From Anaerolineales bacterium UBA832 (lineage in GTDB: Bacteria > Chloroflexota > Anaerolineae > Anaerolineales > UBA11657), in assembly GCA_002296125.1 (NCBI GenBank), contig DBHI01000034.1:2015-53649 (forward strand): a stretch of DNA of 51,635 nt. Reading direction: 5' to 3'. Position 1 is the first letter of the stretch. Every line of letters starts with the position of its first letter. The translations under genes and the position numbers were made by a program. Below are positions 15,768 to 23,712 of the stretch, piece by piece. The notes beneath the pieces are model-generated. The model searched no databases. It was not told the DNA's origin and saw nothing but the letters and a program-made list of their open reading frames with translations.

Positions 15768-16599
15768 ACATAATGAGAGGACCGATATTTTGGTGATAGG
15801 CTTAGTTTCTATTGATATCTTGCATATAGGAGATAAGACTTATAAATCTATTGGTGGAGCAGGAATGTATACAGCATTAGCATCGTATAGTAGTGGTGCA
15901 TTAGTCAGATTGCTTGCGCCACGTTCTGATATTGTAAGAGATGAGTTGAAACAATTTAGTAATGTCGTAGATTGGTTTGGACCAGAGGTCCAAGAAGATC
16001 AATTACCCAATCTTGAGATAAGTCATCATGGAAATGATATAGCAACATTGGAAGCAATTGATTGGGGTGCAGAATATCAACTGAGCAAAGAATTTCTACC
16101 TAGAGATTTATCAAAATATAAAATTGTTCATGTTGCAGCTTTAAGTAGTGCTGAGCGGCAGTTGTATTTCTTGGATGAATGTTTATCAAGAGGCGCGAGA
16201 TTTGTTTCGGTTGGTACATATTCAAAGGTTGTACAGCAGGAACCTGACACAGTTTGTAAGTTGATTGCTAAAGCAGACGCATTTTTTATGAATGGAAATG
16301 AAGCCAATTTACTGTTTGGTTCAATCGATGAAATTTCATACGTTGATCGATCACAAATAGTGTGTATTACACTTGGTCGAGATGGAGTTAGGATCATTGA
16401 TGGTGATTCAAAGAGTGATTTGTCAGCTCAATTAGTTGATGTTGTTGACCCAACAGGAGCTGGAGATACATTCTGTGGTTCTACATTATCTGGATTATCA
16501 AGTGGTCTAACAATATTACAAGCAGCTCGTCAAGGTGTTCACATGGCTTCAATAGTAATTACTGGTATTGGTCCATCTGCAGTATTGTCATCCAAATAA
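15760..16599 (+). CDS. PfkB family carbohydrate/nucleoside kinase
   Basis: A 279-residue ribokinase-fold kinase of unknown substrate. The N-terminal ILVIGLVSIDILHIG, the SIGGAGMYTALA substrate loop, FMNGNEANLLFG and the C-terminal signature VDPTGAGDTFCGS with the catalytic Asp are intact. It overlaps coaX by eight bases, so it belongs to the pantothenate transcript; no established step of CoA synthesis after coaX needs a PfkB kinase. The substrate could be a sugar, a nucleoside or a pathway side-product. A link to pantothenate metabolism is inferred from position only. Confidence 0.85.
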   Translation: MTRHNERTDILVIGLVSIDILHIGDKTYKSIGGAGMYTALASYSSGALVRLLAPRSDIVRDELKQFSNVVDWFGPEVQEDQLPNLEISHHGNDIATLEAIDWGAEYQLSKEFLPRDLSKYKIVHVAALSSAERQLYFLDECLSRGARFVSVGTYSKVVQQEPDTVCKLIAKADAFFMNGNEANLLFGSIDEISYVDRSQIVCITLGRDGVRIIDGDSKSDLSAQLVDVVDPTGAGDTFCGSTLSGLSSGLTILQAARQGVHMASIVITGIGPSAVLSSK

Positions 16600-16621
16600 T
16601 ATAATGTTAAGATAGATTCAT

Positions 16622-17260
16622 ATGCAGTACATAAAGTTAATTGCAATAGATAAATATATTACATTTAGGTCGATAGGTTTAGTAATGCTATGGATAGGTT
16701 ATTTCTTGCCATGGATTCCTCATGAAGCTGCTGCATTAAATATGGGTGCTTATGATCTATCTAACTGGGTGATGCTATTACCTGAAGTTCAGAAAGATGG
16801 CATTGTAATAGGAAGAATGAATTTTTTGATGATAATGGCTTTAATTGTGTTATTAAGTTTTGAACTTACTTTGCAGGGAGGTTTTTCTCAATTATGGTGG
16901 ATTTTTGTATGCCTTGGAATATTAATAATGATACCCAGTTATCCTTCTATAATGTTTTTTAGGACAGATACATCTGTTATTTGGCAGATATTATTAATAG
17001 TTGTGACCTTATTCTTAATGATTGTTTTATGGTTGGTCCGGAATTGGAGATTCTTAAGATTGTTGCAGGGATTTTTTACTTTACTAATTGGATTAGCTTG
17101 TTTGTTACCATTTCTGTTGATGCGTCATATATTAAATGATTACTACGGTTCAATTCCTGATATCGGGGTAGGTTGGTACGTAACTTTGTTGGGTTTATTG
17201 TTTGTTGTATGTTCTGGTATTGTCAATTATTTATATACAACTTATTCTCTGGAAAAGTGA
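16622..17260 (+). CDS. Polytopic membrane protein of unknown function
   Basis: Unrecognised 212-residue protein with about six predicted TM helices (roughly residues 19-33, 68-83, 88-107, 115-138, 145-166, 183-205). The segment between helices 1 and 2 (LPWIPHEAAALNMGAYDLSNW) is polar and probably exposed. It follows the PfkB gene by 22 bases and is the last gene before tRNA-Gly, so it may be the tail of the pan operon. No transporter or enzyme motif is visible. Confidence 0.75.
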   Translation: MQYIKLIAIDKYITFRSIGLVMLWIGYFLPWIPHEAAALNMGAYDLSNWVMLLPEVQKDGIVIGRMNFLMIMALIVLLSFELTLQGGFSQLWWIFVCLGILIMIPSYPSIMFFRTDTSVIWQILLIVVTLFLMIVLWLVRNWRFLRLLQGFFTLLIGLACLLPFLLMRHILNDYYGSIPDIGVGWYVTLLGLLFVVCSGIVNYLYTTYSLEK

Positions 17261-17277
17261 ATTTTATTTGATTGTTT

Positions 17278-17349
17278 GCGGGTGTAGTTCAGTGGTAGAA
17301 CGTCAGCTTCCCAAGCTGGATGTCGTCGGTTCAAGTCCGATCACCCGCT
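17278..17349 (+). tRNA. tRNA-Gly (CCC)
   Basis: A 72-base cloverleaf. GCGGGTG pairs with CACCCGC, the discriminator base is T, and no CCA is encoded. The D arm is GTTCAGTGGTAGAAC. The anticodon loop TTCCCAA, on the TCAGC/GCTGG stem, gives anticodon CCC (Gly, codon GGG). The T arm contains GGTTCAAGTCC. Confidence 0.95.
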
Positions 17350-17405
17350 CTTTTCATGTGTATTGTTTTGACTAAATATTATTACATTTAATCGAGAGTT
17401 TAGTT

Positions 17406-18587
17406 TTAATAAATAGGTAAATTAGGGTCTATTTCTGTTGCCCAGGCTCGAATACCGCCCTTGAGGTTTTTGACCTTACTAATACCAGCACTAGCAAGTA
17501 TTTGTAACATTTGTGCTGAACGACCTCCAGTTCTACACATCATTATGTGCTCATCTGTGTTATTAAATTCACTAAGTCTGCCAGGTATCTCACCCATTGG
17601 AATTAATTCAGCTTCAGGTAAATGTACAATATCCCATTCAAACTGTTCACGCACATCTATAATCCTCAATTGTTTTCCTGCATCTAGTTGTTTTTTGAGT
17701 TCTTGCACAGAAATATCCCACTTATCACCTGCGCTCTGTTCATTATCATGGTCATTTAGGGGCATGCCACAAAACTCCTCATAATCTATTGGTTCGAAAA
17801 TAGTTGGATTAGTTCCACATATTACACAATTGGTGTTTTTTTTCAGTCTGACAGTGTCAATATTCATAGTTAATGCATCATATAGTAGTAATTTTCCAAT
17901 TAATGGTTCTCCTATACCTGCTATTAATTTTATTGCTTCAGTTGCTTGAATTGTTCCAATTGTTCCTGGTAATATTCCTAATACTCCTCCTTCGGCACAT
18001 GAAGGTACTAGTCCAGGAGGAGGAGGTTCTGGGAATAGGCATCTATAACATGGACCATGTTTGGACCAGAACACAGATACTTGTCCCTCAAAGCGAAATA
18101 TACTACCATATACGTTGGGTTTGTTTTGTAAAACACAAACGTCATTGACTAAGTATCTAGTTGGAAAGTTGTCAGTTCCATCAATAATGAGATCATAAGG
18201 TTCAGCTAGTTCTAATGCATTTTCAGACGTAAACAAATTATTATGGATGGTCACATTTACGTAAGGATTAATATCATTGATACGTTTTTTTGCAGAATCT
18301 ACTTTTAATGATCCTATAGTAGATGTACCATGAATAATTTGTCTTTGAAGGTTATTTTCTTCAACTACATCATAATCAACTAATCCAATGTTACCTATTC
18401 CAGCAGCTGCTAGATATAGAGCTACAGGTGAACCTAATCCACCTGTACCTATACATAATATCTTAGCTGCCTTAAGCTTTTTTTGACCAGACAGTGTAAT
18501 TTCTGGCATTATTAAATGACGACTATAACGAATAATCTCATCGTTACTTAGTTCGATGTTTGTGTGTGAAGAACTATTTACTTGCAT
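17406..18587 (-). CDS. moeZ: MoeZ-like adenylyltransferase/sulfurtransferase (ThiF-MoeB plus rhodanese)
   Basis: Activates the C-terminus of a ubiquitin-like sulfur carrier by adenylation and then transfers sulfur to give a thiocarboxylate. Residues about 20-275 are the E1-like domain: the ATP site CIGTGGLGSPVALYLAAAG, DGTDNFPTRYL, and zinc-binding CYRC and CVICG pairs. Residues about 300-393 are a rhodanese domain with the active-site loop CRTGGRS. The 393-residue fused form matches the MoeZ/MoeBR type. It lies 35 bases downstream of the carrier gene and ends the cysM-mec-cysO-moeZ operon, which suggests CysO as partner. It may also serve other carriers (MoaD, ThiS) in the cell. Confidence 0.92.
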   Translation of the reverse strand: MQVNSSSHTNIELSNDEIIRYSRHLIMPEITLSGQKKLKAAKILCIGTGGLGSPVALYLAAAGIGNIGLVDYDVVEENNLQRQIIHGTSTIGSLKVDSAKKRINDINPYVNVTIHNNLFTSENALELAEPYDLIIDGTDNFPTRYLVNDVCVLQNKPNVYGSIFRFEGQVSVFWSKHGPCYRCLFPEPPPPGLVPSCAEGGVLGILPGTIGTIQATEAIKLIAGIGEPLIGKLLLYDALTMNIDTVRLKKNTNCVICGTNPTIFEPIDYEEFCGMPLNDHDNEQSAGDKWDISVQELKKQLDAGKQLRIIDVREQFEWDIVHLPEAELIPMGEIPGRLSEFNNTDEHIMMCRTGGRSAQMLQILASAGISKVKNLKGGIRAWATEIDPNLPIY

Positions 18588-18622
18588 ATCAAATAATATA
18601 TCATCAATATATAAAAACTTTG

Positions 18623-18898
18623 TTAGAAACCGCCAGCAACAGAAGGAACAATTCTTAGTATAGAATTAGGTGTAATTTGAGTGTCTACGCCATTGAGATG
18701 TCGCACATCGTCTCCATCAACAAAGATGTTAACAAAAGCTCTCAATTGTCCATCATCGTTGTATAAATGTTGTTCCAATTCATTATGTTGACTCATTAAA
18801 TCTTTCAGTGCTTCTCCAACTGTATTGCCTTGGACATTTATTTCAGTTTGTCCATCGGTATACAATCTTAATGGGGTTGGCATTTTTATAATTGTCAT
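18623..18898 (-). CDS. cysO: CysO-like ubiquitin-fold sulfur carrier ending in Gly-Gly-Phe
   Basis: A 91-residue beta-grasp protein of the MoaD/ThiS/CysO class. It starts TIIKMPTPLRLYTDGQTEIN, has VFVDGDDVRHLNGVDT in the middle and ends LRIVPSVAGGF. The C-terminal thiocarboxylate on the Gly-Gly end would supply sulfur for cysteine formation by the neighbouring CysM. Mature carriers end exactly in Gly-Gly; here one Phe follows before the stop, as the DNA shows directly (GGCGGTTTCTAA on the minus strand). It therefore should need proteolytic trimming before activation, and the JAMM peptidase gene lies directly upstream. The same C-terminal trimming logic is known for carriers of the QbsE type. 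Confidence 0.9.
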   Translation of the reverse strand: MTIIKMPTPLRLYTDGQTEINVQGNTVGEALKDLMSQHNELEQHLYNDDGQLRAFVNIFVDGDDVRHLNGVDTQITPNSILRIVPSVAGGF

Positions 18899-18929
18899 AA
18901 TATATCCTTATTATTTTCCTAAATTTTGT

Positions 18930-19355
18930 TTATTTTATATTGAATATTTCTTCAATAAATTGATTGCGATCATCATCAAGAACCCAACATTTTGCATGAT
19001 CTACTTTATTGTTGTTTATAGAGATAATCAAATATGACCACCATGGTAGTGCAAATTCACGATCATATTCCGAAGGGTTTGCTGGGCTGTCAGGATGAGA
19101 ATGGAATACACCAATAAGATCCAAACCTTTTTGTTCAGCAACATCTTCAGCATTCATATATGCTTTTGCACTAATTTTGTATCTATTAGTTTGTTCTTTG
19201 GTTTCCCATTCATTTACTAGTGCAAGAATCATGCGTACTGTTCTGTTGTGATTTTTTGTGTACCCAAGTAAAAATCCTGCACCTTCATTTGGGTAGGCAT
19301 CTATCAAATGATTAGATATTTGCTGATAAATGTTCTTAGAGATGTTAAGTATCAT
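18930..19355 (-). CDS. mec: Mec-like JAMM (JAB1/MPN) metallopeptidase
   Basis: Zinc peptidase of the JAMM class (141 residues). The motif is complete: the Glu in YPNEGAGFLLG (about residue 21) and HSHP with the Asp ten residues after the second His (HxHx10D, about residues 83-96). In the mycobacterial pathway, Mec releases cysteine from the CysO-cysteine adduct. Here it could also remove the terminal Phe of the carrier. The start codon overlaps the cysM stop by four bases, and the carrier gene follows 31 bases later, so the three are coupled. A diverging JAMM specificity cannot be excluded. Confidence 0.9.
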   Translation of the reverse strand: MILNISKNIYQQISNHLIDAYPNEGAGFLLGYTKNHNRTVRMILALVNEWETKEQTNRYKISAKAYMNAEDVAEQKGLDLIGVFHSHPDSPANPSEYDREFALPWWSYLIISINNNKVDHAKCWVLDDDRNQFIEEIFNIK

Positions 19356-20320
19356 GTTTTGTTAGTATTATCTGTCCAAAATCTGTCTGAAAGATATTTG
19401 TATCCATTATCACAAAAAATTGTAACTATTACGCCAGATGATAATGTCTTTCCGAGTTCTATGGCTGCAAAGGCAGCAGCACCTGAGGAAATACCTACTA
19501 ATAGACCTTCTTCTTTTGCAAGTCTACGAGTCATATCTAGAGCATCTTCAGTTTGTATGGGCATGTGAATATCTGGTAGATTTTTATCATAAAATCCAGG
19601 TTTGATTGACGAATCCATGTGTTTTAGTCCTTCTATTCCATGAAAGGGGCCTGCAGGTTGTAAGGCAATAATTTTGATGTTGTTGTTATGTTCTTTTAGA
19701 TAACTTCCGGCACCCATCATTGTGCCACTTGTACCCAAACCACATAAGAAATGTGTAATTTGATTTTGGGTTTGATTAATGATTTCAGGACCAGTAGTAT
19801 GGTAATGTCCGTGCCAACTTGATGGATTGTTATACTGGTCAGCATAATAATATTTTTCTGGATTTTCTGATAATAATTCTCGTGCTTTTATTATGGCACC
19901 ATCTGAACCTTCCATTGAATCAGTAAAAATTAAATTTGCACCTAGTGCTTGAAGAGTTTTTTTGCGTTCAGGACTTACATTGTCTGGTAAGCATAGTGTG
20001 ACGTTGTATCCTCTTGCTGCCGCAAAAGTAGCATATGCTATACCCATATTACCTGATGTAGAGTCGAGGAGAGTTTGATTTGATGTAAGTTTACCTGATT
20101 TTTCTGCATCTCGAATAATGAAAAGAGCTGCTCTATCTTTAATAGATCCTCCGGGATTTGTCCATTCTGTCTTTGCATATATTTCGACGTTTTTTGATAA
20201 TTCACTAGTGATATGCCTAAGTTTAACCAGTGGTGTGTTTCCAACTGATGCTTCCAAAGACTTTGTTGCCGGTATATGTACTGGATGGTATTCAGGTGAT
20301 TTAAATTTGGATTTCTTCAT
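19352..20320 (-). CDS. cysM: CysM-type cysteine synthase
   Basis: PLP-dependent beta-replacement enzyme (322 residues) that forms cysteine. The PLP Lys is in GGSIKDRAALF, the Asn loop in STSGNMGIAYA, the phosphate-binding loop in GLGTSGTMMGAG, and CDNGYKYLSDRFW closes the protein. Its neighbours (JAMM peptidase, sulfur carrier, MoeZ) match the Mycobacterium tuberculosis CysM pathway, where O-phosphoserine and carrier thiocarboxylate are the substrates. By analogy I infer carrier-bound sulfur here rather than free sulfide. It is the first gene of the operon. An O-acetylserine or cystathionine beta-synthase-like specificity is the alternative. Confidence 0.9.
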   Translation of the reverse strand: MKKSKFKSPEYHPVHIPATKSLEASVGNTPLVKLRHITSELSKNVEIYAKTEWTNPGGSIKDRAALFIIRDAEKSGKLTSNQTLLDSTSGNMGIAYATFAAARGYNVTLCLPDNVSPERKKTLQALGANLIFTDSMEGSDGAIIKARELLSENPEKYYYADQYNNPSSWHGHYHTTGPEIINQTQNQITHFLCGLGTSGTMMGAGSYLKEHNNNIKIIALQPAGPFHGIEGLKHMDSSIKPGFYDKNLPDIHMPIQTEDALDMTRRLAKEEGLLVGISSGAAAFAAIELGKTLSSGVIVTIFCDNGYKYLSDRFWTDNTNKT

Positions 20321-20707
20321 AGTTGTAATTAGTTAATGATTTAGGCTTTATAAAACAAAAAGCCATACTCAATTACAATAGCAGGATTAGCAGTTTTAGA
20401 ACATAAACCTACTGTTGATTGGTTGGCTTTAGAAGCTTTTAACCTATCTATCAAATAATTATGATTTATTCAATTAATAGTAGATTGTTGTTCTTTTTAT
20501 TAATACACATGCAAAGATTCATTATTACCATAGTCTCACAATTATACAATCTAGCACATACTAAATCATTGTTTAGTAGATATTATATGTTTGTGACGTC
20601 GTCTGTCAACTATTTCTTTTAGTGCTTTTATATTTTGAGGTGTATTTTTTCTTAGACTATAATTGAAGTAATTATGCTAAAGTATACAAGAGCGTAGGAT
20701 TGTTTAT
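20321..20707. other. 387-base intergenic stretch between divergent cysM and amidase genes
   Basis: The longest gene-poor stretch of the window. It holds an imperfect hairpin (GGCTTT at 20344-20349 with AAAGCC at 20359-20364), a short coding-like fragment (20363-20458, listed separately), and AT-rich DNA with -10-like hexamers near the amidase gene (TATAAT at 20658-20663; TATACA at 20683-20688). The promoters of both divergent genes must lie here. I see no tRNA, riboswitch or terminator. Confidence 0.6.
20363..20458 (+). pseudogene. Possible remnant of a gene 3' end
   Basis: One frame gives 31 codons ending in TAA and reading ITIAGLAVLEHKPTVDWLAL in its centre. This is protein-like in composition, unlike the surrounding AT-rich spacer. 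It has no start codon, and an in-frame stop (TAA) lies 9 bases upstream of it. It may be the tail of a decayed gene or chance. I cannot assign a family. Confidence 0.25.
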
Positions 20708-21493
20708 ATGGAAAATGATAATAATCCAGGATATGATGAAAATTTCAGTAGTAGTATGCGTGCAATAGTCAGGTATCTAGGAACTGTTTTATTAGTCGGG
20801 TGTCTGGTTGGTACTGCATTTACTTTATGGACACCTGCATCTATACTGAATCGTAATGTTTCACTTGATATTGCACGTGCTATGGCTACCAGGGTAGGTC
20901 GAAATGCAACTAGTGTTCCTCCTACTGCTACAATCGAGCCTAGAGAACTAATTGGTATAGTAGCAGGTCATAGTGGCAATGATTCAGGAGCAGTCTGTCC
21001 TGATGGTCTAACAGAAGTGGAGATAAATTTGGATGTTGCTAGTAGAGTTCAGGAAATGTTGTATCAAGCAGGTTATGCTGTGGATATTTTGGATGAATTT
21101 GATGATCGTTTGGATAACTATACAGCTAAAGCATTGGTATCTATACATGCTGATTCCTGTGAGTATATTAATGATCAAGCTACTGGCTACAAGGTGGCTA
21201 CATCACTTGAAACACAAATTCCAGTAGAGTCTAATAGACTTGTGAGTTGTCTTATCAGTCATTATGCAGAATCTACTGGTTTGAAATTTCATGCTGGTAG
21301 TATTACCTACGACATGGAGTATTATCATGCATTTCGTGAAATCAATGTGAATACTCCAGCAGCTATTATTGAAGTGGGTTTCATGAATCTTGATCGAGAT
21401 ATGTTGTCTAATAATGCTGACTTAGTTGCACTGGGTGTATCTAATGGCATTTTATGTTATGTGAATGATGAACCATTACTACAGATTGAATAG
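20708..21493 (+). CDS. Membrane-anchored N-acetylmuramoyl-L-alanine amidase (Amidase_3)
   Basis: Zinc amidase that cuts the bond between muramic acid and the stem peptide. One N-terminal TM segment (about residues 22-44, IVRYLGTVLLVGCLVGTAF) is followed by a linker and the Amidase_3 domain. The zinc ligands are the His in VAGHSGNDSGA, the Glu in DGLTEVEINLDVA and the His in VSIHADSC; the catalytic Glu is in AIIEVGFMN. The length (261 residues) gives one catalytic domain and no cell-wall-binding repeats. It stands alone, divergent from cysM. Its presence argues for a peptidoglycan-like wall, a debated point in some Dehalococcoidia. Confidence 0.9.
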   Translation: MENDNNPGYDENFSSSMRAIVRYLGTVLLVGCLVGTAFTLWTPASILNRNVSLDIARAMATRVGRNATSVPPTATIEPRELIGIVAGHSGNDSGAVCPDGLTEVEINLDVASRVQEMLYQAGYAVDILDEFDDRLDNYTAKALVSIHADSCEYINDQATGYKVATSLETQIPVESNRLVSCLISHYAESTGLKFHAGSITYDMEYYHAFREINVNTPAAIIEVGFMNLDRDMLSNNADLVALGVSNGILCYVNDEPLLQIE

Positions 21494-21635
21494 GAGCACT
21501 ATATGATCTAGGAATATGTTCATATGATAAAATTTACTGCGCATATGAATGTAAACAAATTTTTTATGATTAGTTAGTATTAATTGTGATATGTACAAGA
21601 GAGTTTTATAGTATGAGTGTTCGTGAGGTGTAACA

Positions 21636-22964
21636 ATGTTAATTGTCAATGGTCAAGTAGTAGTGTGGGGTGATGAAGGGACAATAATTTCAGATGGAGC
21701 AGTATTAATTGAAGGGGATCGTATAGCTGCAATTGGTACTACGGCTGATTTACTTAAGAAATATCCTACCAATGAAGTTATTGATGCGAATGGCGGATTA
21801 ATAATGCCGGGTAACATTTGTGCTCACACACATTTTTATGGCGCATTTGCTCGTGGATTAGCAATACCTGGGGATGCACCGAAGAATTTTCCTGAAATAT
21901 TAGAAAGATTGTGGTGGAAACTGGATCAATGTCTAACATTAGACGCTATTAAGTACAGTGCTTTGGTTTGTCTTGTGGATGCTATCAAACAAGGTACTAC
22001 TACTTTGATTGATCATCATGCTAGCGCTACTTGTGTCGAGGGTTCATTAGATGTGATCAGTCAGTCAGTTAAAGAGTCAGGTCTACGTGGCGTTTTATGT
22101 TATGAGGTTTCCGATAGACATGGTATGGATTATGCTAAAGAAGGTATTATGGAGAATGTACGTTTTATTGAAAAATTAAAAGGACAACCAGAAAATCGTC
22201 TTAGAGGAATGTTTGGTTTGCATGCATCTATGACTTTAAGTGATGATACTTTGGCAACCTGTGTTGATGCAATACCTGATGGGGCTGGTTTTCACATACA
22301 TGTGGCTGAACATCAATCCGACCAGACAAATAGTCAGAGGGTTTCTGGAGTTAGGGTAGTTGAAAGATTACATAAATTCGGCATACTGAATCAGAATACT
22401 ATAGCAGCTCATTGTGTGCATCTTGACAATCATGAGATTAGTTTATTGTCTGAAACTGGTGCTTGGGTGACTCATCAACCTAGATCAAATATGAACAATG
22501 GAGTAGGAGTAGCGGATGTAGAATCACTAATAAAAAATGGTATTCAGGTTGGTTTAGGGAATGATGGTTTTTCGAACAATATGTGGTCAGAATGGCAAAC
22601 TGCTTATTTGCTACATAAAGTATCAAGTTTGGATCCAAGAAAAGTACAAGGTGATTTAATTGTTGATATGGGAATCAATAATAACTCCTCTCTGGCAAGT
22701 CAGTTGTTCAATGATATACCTCTTGGTGTAATGGAAGTAGGAGGTTTTGCTGATATTATCATAGTTGATTATTTGTCTACAACACCATTAAGTTATGAGA
22801 ACTTGCCGTGGCATATTATTTTTGGATTTGAGTCAGGTTTGGTCAATTCAACTATTTGTGCGGGAAAGGTTTTGATGAAGAATCGTGAACTTATGTTTTT
22901 GGATGAAGTAGAGATTTTTGAACGTAGTAGAGAGTTAGCTAAGACAGTATGGGATAAGTTTTAA
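21636..22964 (+). CDS. ssnA: SsnA-like amidohydrolase
   Basis: Metal-dependent hydrolase of the amidohydrolase superfamily (442 residues, the same length as E. coli SsnA). The composite beta domain (MLIVNGQVVVWGDEG) precedes the TIM barrel. The metal-binding His pair is in ICAHTHFYG, later His are in GFHIHVAEH and AAHCVHL, and the Asp is in GLGNDGFSNNMW. SsnA proteins resemble chlorohydrolases and guanine deaminases, but their substrate is not settled. It precedes npdG by 25 bases and appears cotranscribed with the F420 cluster, a connection that is only positional. The ribosome binding site is GAGGTG, 8 bases upstream. Confidence 0.85.
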   Translation: MLIVNGQVVVWGDEGTIISDGAVLIEGDRIAAIGTTADLLKKYPTNEVIDANGGLIMPGNICAHTHFYGAFARGLAIPGDAPKNFPEILERLWWKLDQCLTLDAIKYSALVCLVDAIKQGTTTLIDHHASATCVEGSLDVISQSVKESGLRGVLCYEVSDRHGMDYAKEGIMENVRFIEKLKGQPENRLRGMFGLHASMTLSDDTLATCVDAIPDGAGFHIHVAEHQSDQTNSQRVSGVRVVERLHKFGILNQNTIAAHCVHLDNHEISLLSETGAWVTHQPRSNMNNGVGVADVESLIKNGIQVGLGNDGFSNNMWSEWQTAYLLHKVSSLDPRKVQGDLIVDMGINNNSSLASQLFNDIPLGVMEVGGFADIIIVDYLSTTPLSYENLPWHIIFGFESGLVNSTICAGKVLMKNRELMFLDEVEIFERSRELAKTVWDKF

Positions 22965-22989
22965 GTATAAAAATAGGAAAATATTTATT

Positions 22990-23658
22990 ATGTTACCTTT
23001 GATATCAGTTATTGGTGGAACAGGAGCAGAGGGTAGTGGATTGGCATTGCGTTGGGCTTTTGCTGGTTACTCCGTTTGCATTGGTTCACGTACATTGGAG
23101 AAGGCTATGTCTAAAGTGGATGAATTGAAAAGCGATTTTCCAGATGTAGCAGATTTTTTGACGGGTCAAGATAATTATAGTGCATGTCAGACATGTGATA
23201 TTGCTGTGTTAGCAGTGCCCTATAGTGCACATGCAAATACCTTGTTGGAAATGAAAGAGAATTTAAGAGGTAAAATATTAGTAGACGTTACAGTACCTCT
23301 TAATCCTCCAAATGTGGATAGGGTATATTTGCCTGAAGGAGGTTCTGCTGGCTTGGAGGCACAGGTAGTTTTAGGCTCAGAGGTTAAAGTTGTATCCGCA
23401 TTTCAGAACATTGCTGCGGGTCATTTGCAGGATCCAAATGCTGATATTGATTGTGATGTATTGGTATGTGGCAATGATTCTGATGCTTGTGATAAAGTTG
23501 TAGAACTAGTAAAGGCTGCTGGAATGAATGGTTATAATGCTGGTTTATTAGATAATTCTGTAGCAGTTGAAGCTTTGACTCCAGTTCTCATTAGTTTGAA
23601 CAAGCAGTATAGAGTTAGGAATGCAGGAATAAAAATTGTTGGTATTGGTAATACCTGA
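22990..23658 (+). CDS. npdG: NADPH-dependent F420 reductase
   Basis: Transfers hydride between NADP(H) and coenzyme F420, supplying F420H2 for the F420-dependent enzymes. The 222-residue length is typical. The dinucleotide-binding GGTGAEGSGLALRWA with a following GSRTLEKA (NADP phosphate site) is clear, as are VLAVPYSAH, VDVTVPLNPP and SAFQNIAAGHL, all characteristic of NpdG/Fno. It is followed within 55 bases by cofE. The distinction from other F420-binding reductases is strong because of the PPSAHA-like and FQNI segments and the cluster. Confidence 0.92.
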   Translation: MLPLISVIGGTGAEGSGLALRWAFAGYSVCIGSRTLEKAMSKVDELKSDFPDVADFLTGQDNYSACQTCDIAVLAVPYSAHANTLLEMKENLRGKILVDVTVPLNPPNVDRVYLPEGGSAGLEAQVVLGSEVKVVSAFQNIAAGHLQDPNADIDCDVLVCGNDSDACDKVVELVKAAGMNGYNAGLLDNSVAVEALTPVLISLNKQYRVRNAGIKIVGIGNT

Positions 23659-23712
23659 TATGTGTTTATGTTTATTCTACCTTGTCGATTAATTAGATAG
23701 TCTTTGTTACAA

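Noticed and set aside
17873..18148. 91-codon plus-strand open frame opposite moeZ, and other long open frames on the strand opposite thrS, korA, feoB and the ALDH gene
   Set aside because: They lie wholly inside well-supported genes, have low-complexity Leu/Ile/Ser-rich translations and no ribosome binding sites: shadows of AT-rich coding DNA.
20343..20364. Terminator for cysM or the amidase gene (GGCTTT/AAAGCC hairpin)
   Set aside because: It lies upstream of both divergent genes, the stem is AT-rich and short, and no T tract follows on either strand.
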